The notes under the pieces are model-generated. The model was not told the origin of the DNA. It made no database searches and was given only the letters and a program-made list of their open reading frames with translations. The position numbers and the translations under genes are program-made. DNA of 38,509 nucleotides from Synechococcales cyanobacterium 340R_concoct_173_sub. Lineage in GTDB: Bacteria > Cyanobacteriota > Cyanobacteriia > Leptolyngbyales > Leptolyngbyaceae. This document shows, in pieces, positions 17,535-24,105 of this stretch. The stretch is taken from the NCBI GenBank assembly GCA_025354065.1, contig JANXNM010000395.1, positions 1 to 38,509 on the forward strand, read 5' to 3'. Numbering within the stretch: position 1 is the stretch's first letter; each line of letters begins with the position of its first letter.

Positions 17535-18479
17535 ATGGCATCATTCACCCCCGATCAACTTCAAACGTGGCGCAAACAAGGCAGCGATCGTCTACTCCAA
17601 CTCCTGACTAGCTGGGGCGATCGGGGGCTAGAGACATCTGACTATAAAGCAGATGAAGTTATTCGTAAACTCAACGGGAAACCTGCTCGTCCGGTGGACA
17701 AAATGCCTTACGCTTCCTTATATCCGGGAATTGCAATTGGTGAAGCCCGAAAAAAAGCAGCGCGATTAATTCAACAAAAAGTCACGGCACTGCCCGCCAC
17801 TATTAGCCCAGAAGATGACTGGCTAGATGAAGTTCTGCGGATGGCTTGGGGGAAAAGCGATCGCAGTGATGATGCACCCCCCTATGCAGATCTATTTGAA
17901 TCCAATTCTAAAAATGCCAACGCCAAAACTTCCAAAATTGATAGCAGTGGCATTAACTTCACCATCAATCAGCTCTTCGACATTGTAACTAGCGCCGATT
18001 CTGACCAAGTAACGCTGCTTTATCCTTATATTGTTGAGACCCTGGCTGAATTTGATCTCACCACGCCCTTGCGTCAAGCACATTTTCTCGCCCAGCTTTG
18101 CCACGAGTCAGGATCGTTTAACTACCTCGAAGAACTTGCATCCGGCGAAGATTATGAAGGGCGCGATGATCTCGGTAATGTGGAAGAAGGCGATGGCATT
18201 CGGTTTAAAGGCCGAGGCTTAATTCAAATTACGGGTCGCACAAATTATGGCGATTGCGGGGAGGCATTGGGGGTGGACCTAATCGCGAATCCCGATCGGC
18301 TGAGGGATCCTGATCTTGCCTGTCGCAGTGCCGGATGGTTCTGGAATACCCGCCATCTCAGCGACTTTGCCGATCGGGATGATGTCGATAGCATCACCTA
18401 TCGGATTAATGGCGGCTACAATGGTTACGACGATCGGCTCTATTATCTTGACGTTGCTAAAGATGTTCTGGGAGTCTAA
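17535..18479 (+). CDS. GH19 chitinase/lysozyme-like hydrolase
   Basis: I choose the ATG at 17535 because AGAGG lies 8 bases upstream; an earlier GTG at 17484 sits within the leader hairpin. The product has 314 residues. Residues from about 140 match glycoside hydrolase family 19: LAQLCHESGSFNYLEE contains the catalytic Glu of HESG, followed by DYEGRDDLGN, GDGIRFKGRGLIQITGR and the substrate-cleft end ACRSAGWFWNTR. Such enzymes cleave chitin or, in bacterial and phage forms, peptidoglycan. Residues 1-120 (TPDQLQTWRKQGSDRLLQLL onward) form an unassigned helical domain. No signal peptide is visible, so export would need another route. It is not clearly part of the following operon, which has its own leader. 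Confidence 0.82.
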   Translation: MASFTPDQLQTWRKQGSDRLLQLLTSWGDRGLETSDYKADEVIRKLNGKPARPVDKMPYASLYPGIAIGEARKKAARLIQQKVTALPATISPEDDWLDEVLRMAWGKSDRSDDAPPYADLFESNSKNANAKTSKIDSSGINFTINQLFDIVTSADSDQVTLLYPYIVETLAEFDLTTPLRQAHFLAQLCHESGSFNYLEELASGEDYEGRDDLGNVEEGDGIRFKGRGLIQITGRTNYGDCGEALGVDLIANPDRLRDPDLACRSAGWFWNTRHLSDFADRDDVDSITYRINGGYNGYDDRLYYLDVAKDVLGV

Positions 18480-18525
18480 ATCCAGCGGTTTCGGCAAGAT
18501 TTAACTTCAACCAACATTTAAAATA

Positions 18526-18594
18526 ATGCCCCATTGAAGAAAGTTAACAAAACTGTCCGACTCTGGCAGTTAGCGACTCATCTTCATGGGGCAT
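18526..18594. promoter_or_regulatory. Long inverted repeat before the phycobilin/V4R cluster
   Basis: ATGCCCCATTGAAG (18526-18539) pairs with CTTCATGGGGCAT (18582-18594), leaving one unpaired T, around a 42-base loop. It lies between the GH19 stop and the first cluster gene, 60 bases before its ATG. It may terminate the GH19 transcript or structure the cluster's 5' leader. Confidence 0.5.
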
Positions 18595-18654
18595 CCTGTA
18601 TATAAGAAGAACGATTAGTGTACGCATTACTTTGCGAAGGAAGAATCTCCAATT

Positions 18655-19131
18655 ATGTTGAGTCAAATGCAGCGACTGAGTTTTAACGTAGAAGGTCGAT
18701 ATGCGACTGACGAGGAATTGCGGTTCATTCCTGAATACCTCAAGACCTACGAATTGAGACTTCAAACCTACCAGAAGCTCCAAGAAATTGAGCAACAGGT
18801 CATTGAACAAGTCCTAGAAAAAATACAGGCTCAAGACCCCAACATTTTACGCAGTGGCACGACAGACATCTCCCCCAAGTGCAAACGCGATACCACTCTA
18901 GTCTGGCGCTACTCCGCCGCCGCACTTCTCATGGATGATCTGGAAACCTTCAGAGAACGCTTCCTGCTGTGGTTGCAGAGTATCGTGCGCGCATGCGGTC
19001 ATCAAAAGGTCTCTCATGCGACCTATCCCGCTATGCAAGATATTGTAAAACAATACTTAACGCCTCAGCAATTTAGTGTATATCTTCCCATTATTGACCT
19101 GAATCGTCGCTTGCTCGGCAATGATCAATAG
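18655..19131 (+). CDS. Phycobiliprotein-like protein with bilin-site Cys
   Basis: A 158-residue all-helical protein with the globin-like phycobilisome fold. Residues 17-70 correspond to helices X-Y to B (ATDEELRFIPEYLKTYELRL). The motif PKCKRD places Cys76 and Asp79 in register with the chromophore-binding CxRD of allophycocyanin (CVRD, Cys81-Asp84 in the apcD of this window). The following WRYSAAALLMDD aligns with [13 protein letters not shown]. It could therefore carry a bilin, although overall similarity to true phycobilisome subunits is low. It opens a cluster of phycobiliprotein-like and V4R genes. A ribosome site (GAAGGAAG) lies about 13 bases before the ATG. I infer an assembly or signalling role rather than light harvesting. 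Confidence 0.75.
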   Translation: MLSQMQRLSFNVEGRYATDEELRFIPEYLKTYELRLQTYQKLQEIEQQVIEQVLEKIQAQDPNILRSGTTDISPKCKRDTTLVWRYSAAALLMDDLETFRERFLLWLQSIVRACGHQKVSHATYPAMQDIVKQYLTPQQFSVYLPIIDLNRRLLGNDQ

Positions 19132-19211
19132 CCTAGTGCAGCAGATTTAGCAAGGCATTCTATTTATTCTGAATGCTGCATGTGACCCAATTACTCCGAA
19201 TCTAACATTTT

Positions 19212-19892
19212 ATGAAACTCATTCTCGACCATCAAACCCCCGCCAAGAGCCGTAACCCTAAAAAGCATCATCACTATAGTTTCAAAGATTTTTTCCAATT
19301 TGAAGCTGATAAGGGTACGATCGTCGATTGGAACGATGCCCAAAATATTCTTGCCACCGAAGACTTCATCATTGGTTTAGTTGAAGGACTCGAAGAAGAA
19401 GTTGGGGAAGCTTCTGCGGCCATTATGTATACCATTGGCTGCGAATGGGGCCAAAAGGATGCCTTCTTTTTTGAAAAGTGGTTTGAAAAAGAATTCGATC
19501 GTCCCGTTCGCCAAACCAGTCTGATGTTTTTGCTTGAAACCTGGTGGTGGCCGTTTACCGCGCAAGGTTGGGGCCGTTGGGAAGTAGACATGAGCGATCG
19601 TCGTCAGGGCTTCATGTTCATCAATTTATTTGATTCTGCCTTAGCGCGAACCCTGGGTGATGTTGGCAAACCTGTCTGTCATTTGTATGCTGGATTGTTT
19701 TCTGGATTCTTTACTGAAATGGTTAAAAAGCAATTGGGTTGCATTGAAATTCAATGTTATTCCATGGGCGAAACCTACTGTAAATTTTTACTAGGGGGTC
19801 AAGAGCGGATTGATGCAGCATCTTTTTGGTTAAATGAAGGCGCAACAGCCAAAGACATTGAGAAACGTCTTCGTTCAGGAGAATTGAAATGA
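19212..19892 (+). CDS. V4R-domain protein (Slr0144-like)
   Basis: A 226-residue protein with a V4R (4-vinyl reductase) domain over about residues 45-200. It has IGCEWGQKD (75-83), the Trp-rich ETWWWPFTAQGWGRW (109-123) and the C-terminal pattern CYSMGETYC (Cys182, Cys190) before KFLLGG. V4R proteins bind small hydrophobic ligands or tetrapyrroles; BchJ is the namesake. In Synechocystis, Slr0144 and Slr0147 are V4R proteins of the operon implicated in photosystem II assembly, and the order here suggests the Slr0144 counterpart. Its stop overlaps the next gene's ATG by 4 bases (ATGA), showing co-translation. No membrane segment is seen. The ligand is unknown. Confidence 0.8.
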   Translation: MKLILDHQTPAKSRNPKKHHHYSFKDFFQFEADKGTIVDWNDAQNILATEDFIIGLVEGLEEEVGEASAAIMYTIGCEWGQKDAFFFEKWFEKEFDRPVRQTSLMFLLETWWWPFTAQGWGRWEVDMSDRRQGFMFINLFDSALARTLGDVGKPVCHLYAGLFSGFFTEMVKKQLGCIEIQCYSMGETYCKFLLGGQERIDAASFWLNEGATAKDIEKRLRSGELK

Positions 19893-20227
19893 ATACAGAA
19901 CCCGTGACCTTGGTTTCCGATCGGCCCTTCTGGGTTCAGACCTCTGTTCAGCAATTTTTAGGCAGTGTGAACTGGGACGGCATTGCCCAAAAGCCAAATT
20001 CTCGATCCACTGACCAGTCTACTAAAACTATAGATTTTGACATCGCCGATTTCCAGCGTCCTGACCCCAATGCTCCGCTGTCACTGTTATTAACGATCGG
20101 ACAATTTATGACCGCCGTGAATTGGGATGGAGTCGCCATGATAGAGGTTCCATCTCAGCCCGCCGTTGTTTCAAAACCTCGTGAAGCGACATTGACGCTG
20201 AATGATTTCTCTGATTTTTTTGAATAA
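19889..20227 (+). CDS. Small protein built of two VNWDG repeats
   Basis: A 112-residue protein without a recognised domain. It consists of two units: QQFLGSVNWDGIA (21-33) with FDIADF (50-55), and GQFMTAVNWDGVA (71-83) with LNDFSDFFE (104-112). The VNWDG motifs are exactly 50 residues apart. The pattern looks like a duplicated short binding motif rather than a folded enzyme. Its ATG overlaps the V4R gene by 4 bases, and the second phycobiliprotein-like gene follows 34 bases later. Its place matches slr0145 of the Synechocystis operon. A docking or scaffold role for V4R or phycobiliprotein-like partners is inference. Confidence 0.75.
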   Translation: MNTEPVTLVSDRPFWVQTSVQQFLGSVNWDGIAQKPNSRSTDQSTKTIDFDIADFQRPDPNAPLSLLLTIGQFMTAVNWDGVAMIEVPSQPAVVSKPREATLTLNDFSDFFE

Positions 20228-20261
20228 CAGACTGGAATAACACATTCCTAGGAGATGTCCC

Positions 20262-20768
20262 ATGAAGCCCGTTATTGAATCCCTTTTTCACGATGCTGAA
20301 AGTTGCTATCTAAAATCCGATGCGATCGTAGAAGTCAGCCAATACATGTCGTCATTGAAAGAACGCACCCGCCTTTATCGCACCATTCGCGACGAAGAAA
20401 TTACCTGGATGCAACCGATTGCCGACGACCTAGAGCAGTGCTTTCCCACGGAACAGATCGATCGCCTTGAAAACAGCTTGCGGAATGCAATGTTATCGCT
20501 GCGTCATTGTGCCATGGCCATGTTGATGGATGACGCGACCTACTTAGAGGTTCATTTTCTAACTTGGTTTGAAGAATCTATAAAAATCCACGGTACCCTC
20601 GACCTCGACAGCCACATACACAGCGCCCTACGCGAACAGCTTTCCCAAGTCCTAAATACCTCCCAAATAAAGTTACTCACCCCCTTCCTCCATGAAATCG
20701 GATCTAGCTTCAAACCCGAAGCCATGATCAATGATGACTCCCTTCTCACCGTCGCTGGCCTGTTTTAA
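20262..20768 (+). CDS. Phycobiliprotein-like protein lacking the bilin Cys
   Basis: A 168-residue helical protein related in pattern to the one at 18655. The chromophore motif is altered: NSLRN (71-75) replaces KCKRD, putting Ser72 at the Cys position and Asn75 at the Asp position. The next helix is conserved (LRHCAMAMLMDDATYLEVHFLTWF against VWRYSAAALLMDDLETFRERFLLWL when aligned). It should therefore not bind a bilin covalently. A strong ribosome site (AGGAG) lies 7 bases before the ATG. It sits between the repeat protein and the second V4R gene, the place of slr0146 in Synechocystis. It may be a structural partner of the Cys-bearing paralogue, which is inference. Confidence 0.72.
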   Translation: MKPVIESLFHDAESCYLKSDAIVEVSQYMSSLKERTRLYRTIRDEEITWMQPIADDLEQCFPTEQIDRLENSLRNAMLSLRHCAMAMLMDDATYLEVHFLTWFEESIKIHGTLDLDSHIHSALREQLSQVLNTSQIKLLTPFLHEIGSSFKPEAMINDDSLLTVAGLF

Positions 20769-20805
20769 AACTATTCTAATTCTCAATTCCTCTTAGGAGC
20801 GCATC

Positions 20806-21465
20806 ATGATTTCCATTGCTGATTTACTTGTCCAGCCCCGTTTACCCGGTTCTTACTACTCTAGTCAAGCCTATGTCCAAGGGGATCTAGAAATGGGACT
20901 ATTGGAAAATCGTCGAGGCGATCGGCTATTAGCAATTCCGTCCCCATTAATTGAGGCGATTTATTCAGGTTTACTACGCGAAACAGGCCAAGCAGCGGGA
21001 ATGGTCCTGTTTAACTGCGGACGCTGGTGGGGCAAAAATTTCTATAATCGCTTCCGGGATGAAGTGACGGACTATTATGAAAAGCCACTTGTTGATATGA
21101 GTATGGCTGAGTTTTTACATTGCCTCAAAGATTGTTGGGCGACCTATGGCTGGGGCAAGCTAGAATTCGACCAAATGCACCATCAACGGGGTTTTATCAT
21201 TCTCCGCACCACCAATTCAGCCTTCGCAAATAGCGCTCCAGCAGACTATAAGGTTCCAGCTTGTTCTCTTGAATCAGGGGTATTGTCGGCATTTTTTAGC
21301 CAATTGGTCGGTCGTGATTTACATACAATTCAAACCACTTGTGAATCATTAGGTGACACCTGCAATACATTCATCATAGGTACTCGCAGCCGTCTTGATG
21401 TCGCAGAGTCGATGATTGAAAAGCGCGATTCCCACGAATCTATTATGACGGCACTTTGCGCTTAG
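20806..21465 (+). CDS. V4R-domain protein (Slr0147-like)
   Basis: A 219-residue V4R protein. It keeps the core FNCGRWWGKNFYNRF (69-83), CWATYGWGKLEFD (110-122) and the end motif CESLGDTC (Cys179, Cys186). Relative to the first V4R protein the last Cys sits one residue closer to the Gly-Asp pair, so the putative metal or ligand site differs. The N-terminus (10-30) is Tyr- and Ser-rich. AGGAG lies 6 bases before the ATG. It is the last gene of the closely spaced part of the cluster, and the kinase begins 89 bases later. By order it corresponds to Slr0147 of the photosystem II assembly operon. Confidence 0.8.
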   Translation: MISIADLLVQPRLPGSYYSSQAYVQGDLEMGLLENRRGDRLLAIPSPLIEAIYSGLLRETGQAAGMVLFNCGRWWGKNFYNRFRDEVTDYYEKPLVDMSMAEFLHCLKDCWATYGWGKLEFDQMHHQRGFIILRTTNSAFANSAPADYKVPACSLESGVLSAFFSQLVGRDLHTIQTTCESLGDTCNTFIIGTRSRLDVAESMIEKRDSHESIMTALCA

Positions 21466-21502
21466 ATCTTGTATTTAGATTACTTAAATCTTGTATTTAG
21501 AT
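21466..21502. repeat. 15-nt direct repeat before the kinase gene
   Basis: ATCTTGTATTTAGAT occurs at 21466-21480 and again at 21488-21502, exact, 22 bases apart centre to centre (two helical turns). It lies in the only sizeable gap of the cluster and could be a paired regulator site. Confidence 0.65.
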
Positions 21503-21554
21503 AAGGGTGCTCTTGAAAAATGTGATTATAGGACATCGTGCCTAGAGAACTGCT

Positions 21555-23468
21555 GTGGATGCTTATCAGAACTTGAAACTGTCTCGTCTCAAGGTTCGCC
21601 GATCGCAATATCGTTTGTTGGGGTTAGTAGGGCGAGGTCAGTATGGCAAAGTGTTTCTTGGGGTTCATCGGGCCACGGGATCACTTTTTGCCTTAAAGGA
21701 ACTAGATCAAGATAAGTTCCCAACTAATCAATTCCTTCGGGAATTACGATTTTTGGTAGCGTTGCAGCACCCAAATATTGTGACCTGTTGGGCTTGTGAT
21801 TATTGGATGAATCACCGCTATTTGGTGACGGATTATTGCGCGGGCGGCACTTTGCGGCAGCTAATGGAAAGCCGTGCCAGTCTGAGATTGGGGCAAACTG
21901 ATTACTCTCAATATCATTTAATCACTGCATTGTCATTGATTGAAGGTATTTTGTCTGGATTGTCCCATGCCCATGATAAAAATATTATCCATTGCGATAT
22001 TAAGCCAGAAAATATTTTGCTCGATATTCGATCGCAGAATGCGGTGCCACGGATTGCAGATTTTGGCATTGCACGACTTATTCAAGACTTAACTCAGTCG
22101 TCAAAAACCTTTGGTACTGGAATGAGTGGATCTCCGGCTTATATGGCCCCAGAGCGATTTTATGGGCAGCATTCTGTAAGTGCGGATTTATATGCGACGG
22201 GCGTGTTGATGTATGAATTGATCATGGGCAATCGGCCCTTTTCAGGTACTCCGGGAGCTTTGATGCAGGCTCATCTTAATAATATTGTTTGGCTTCCAGA
22301 ATCACTCCCAGAATCGTTAAAGGTGATATTGCTACGATCGCTTGCAAAAGTACCGGGTCAACGCTATCGCAATGCAACTGAAATGCGAAAGGCTGTGATG
22401 GATGCGGCTGAAGAGATTAAAAAGTATATGACGGGTCACGATGTCACTTTAACTAGTATTCCTGGAACATTGCCCATTTTGAGGTTGAAATGTTCCAGGG
22501 ATGAATCGATACCACATCCTCTTCAGCAATTACTAATCCAACAACGATCGAATGGTGATTCCCATCCTATTGATACAATTTTATATCGAGTGGAATCAAC
22601 TAAAGTTTATTTTTGTCGATTAAATTCGTCGAACATTGTGAGTGATGATCCCTGGCAATCCCATGGATTTTCGGATGAGATTCATCAAACTTGGGGAAGT
22701 ACGACGGGCTGTTATATTGCTACTAGTTTTCATTTGTATTACTGCGATGAAGAATGGCTAAGACCTTGTTTGACTGCTTGTTTACCCGAAGCTATCAATA
22801 GTGAATTTATGTCTATTGATCCGATGGGCCATTGGTTTGTTCAATTGAGTTCAGTCACTGAATTAACCACTGAATCGAAGACTGAATTCCAGCTTCAATT
22901 GTTTTTTCCCGAACAACGTCAACCCCGATGGACCCGATCGTTCAACCTACCCGTGGGACAAAAAATCCGGCAAATCCAGGCGATCGATTCTCGACATTTT
23001 GTTGTGATTTCTCAAACCGATTCTCAAGATACATTTTTAGATGAGCTACCTAGCCTCCACCTTGCAATCTGGAATCGGCGCGGGGATGCTCTGGGGCAGA
23101 TGTCTCTTCAGGTTGCAGTTCAACGTTTTTGGCCAACCTCTCGCCCTCGATATTTGATCGCAACGGAAAAATATTCGTCCCAGTCATTGCTATTCATTTC
23201 GCTTCAGCCCTTACAAGTGCGTCGTGTAGAATTGCCCTTTGAACCCAAGGTGATTGCAGTGATGGAGCGGGGCTATTTGGTAATAGACCAATTAGGTAAA
23301 GGGATTCTATTGACTAATGATGGAGAAGCAATAGCTCAGGTGATATTACCCGAAAACCCGACGGCTGTAGTAGTGATTGACAATAGAATTCTCGTGATTT
23401 CTACTTGGTCAAAAGGGATAGGACATTTGATGGAATTTAATATTGAACCCTTGCAAGATCTGCTTTAG
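21555..23468 (+). CDS. Soluble Ser/Thr protein kinase with beta-rich C-terminus
   Basis: A 637-residue Hanks-type kinase. Residues 18-290 hold the complete domain: glycine loop GRGQYGKV (26-33), Lys48 of ALKEL, catalytic loop HCDIKPEN (146-153) with Asp148, DFG (169-171) and APE of MAPERF. The HCD instead of HRD makes it a non-RD kinase, so activation-loop phosphorylation may not be needed. The remaining 340 residues show repeated short beta strands (LHLAIWNRRGD, YLVIDQLGKGILLTNDG) suggestive of a propeller, and there is no membrane helix. Translation starts at GTG. It follows the V4R cluster on the same strand, as slr0152 does in Synechocystis, so phosphorylation of cluster proteins is a reasonable but unproven guess. 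Confidence 0.88.
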   Translation: MDAYQNLKLSRLKVRRSQYRLLGLVGRGQYGKVFLGVHRATGSLFALKELDQDKFPTNQFLRELRFLVALQHPNIVTCWACDYWMNHRYLVTDYCAGGTLRQLMESRASLRLGQTDYSQYHLITALSLIEGILSGLSHAHDKNIIHCDIKPENILLDIRSQNAVPRIADFGIARLIQDLTQSSKTFGTGMSGSPAYMAPERFYGQHSVSADLYATGVLMYELIMGNRPFSGTPGALMQAHLNNIVWLPESLPESLKVILLRSLAKVPGQRYRNATEMRKAVMDAAEEIKKYMTGHDVTLTSIPGTLPILRLKCSRDESIPHPLQQLLIQQRSNGDSHPIDTILYRVESTKVYFCRLNSSNIVSDDPWQSHGFSDEIHQTWGSTTGCYIATSFHLYYCDEEWLRPCLTACLPEAINSEFMSIDPMGHWFVQLSSVTELTTESKTEFQLQLFFPEQRQPRWTRSFNLPVGQKIRQIQAIDSRHFVVISQTDSQDTFLDELPSLHLAIWNRRGDALGQMSLQVAVQRFWPTSRPRYLIATEKYSSQSLLFISLQPLQVRRVELPFEPKVIAVMERGYLVIDQLGKGILLTNDGEAIAQVILPENPTAVVVIDNRILVISTWSKGIGHLMEFNIEPLQDLL

Positions 23469-23490
23469 CAATTTGATTTAACGGCTTACT

Positions 23491-24039
23491 TTAACGTAGG
23501 ACGGGGAATGCAAAGAAATAACGATTAGATTTACCCTTTAAAATTCCCCCACAAGCGCGAATGGCCATTATGATTTGTCCGATCGCAAGTATTAATATCA
23601 ACAGTCCTAAGCTCCAAGTAATCCAAACGGGATTCTCGGGTGGGGGAATTAATCGATCGAGCCATTCGACTACAGTGACAGCGACAGTTAACCAGATGAT
23701 GCAGGAGATCAACCAGTTAAAAGCATTGATTCCGCTACGATAAATCAGCTTATCGGGATGGCGTACCTCGTTGACAATAGGGTTGAGATTGATTAGGACA
23801 ATTGTTAGTGGCATCCAAATAATCAGCAAAATCGAGACCAAAACAATAGCCGTAAGCCATGCCATACCTGTGAAATTTGCAGAATGATCCCAATCGGCGG
23901 CGATCGCCAAGCTCCCGATAAACATAATGTTGCCTAGGTGCGATTTCCCAACCCCCAGTGCTAGAGCAGAGGCGATCGGAATCCACAATAGCGCCACAAT
24001 ATGACAGGCAATAGCGTTGAGTTGAAGATTTAGATGCAT
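23491..24039 (-). CDS. DUF4870-like membrane protein
   Basis: A 182-residue membrane protein with about four hydrophobic helices (about 8-30, 58-85, 105-127 and 137-163). The end AIRACGGILKGKSNRYFFAF resembles the DUF4870 signature, in which a helix is followed by a basic loop and an aromatic-Pro ending. It may be an intact relative of the decayed copies at 2368-4645. It is convergent with the kinase, with only 22 bases between stops. No function is known for the family. Confidence 0.65.
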   Translation of the reverse strand: MHLNLQLNAIACHIVALLWIPIASALALGVGKSHLGNIMFIGSLAIAADWDHSANFTGMAWLTAIVLVSILLIIWMPLTIVLINLNPIVNEVRHPDKLIYRSGINAFNWLISCIIWLTVAVTVVEWLDRLIPPPENPVWITWSLGLLILILAIGQIIMAIRACGGILKGKSNRYFFAFPVLR

Positions 24040-24072
24040 CTCAATGGGGACGGTGCGGGGGTGAGTGTCCGG

Positions 24073-24078
24073 TATAAT
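24073..24078 (+). promoter_or_regulatory. Candidate -10 element for the helicase gene
   Basis: A perfect TATAAT lies 28 bases before the helicase ATG, in the short divergent gap. I see no good -35 at the right distance, so this is a tentative call. Confidence 0.4.
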
Positions 24079-24105
24079 CCAGAATACAACTAGAATTTAG
24101 ATCCC

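Noticed and set aside
23469..23490. Intrinsic terminator between the convergent kinase and DUF4870 genes
   Set aside because: The 22-base gap has no hairpin of useful length.
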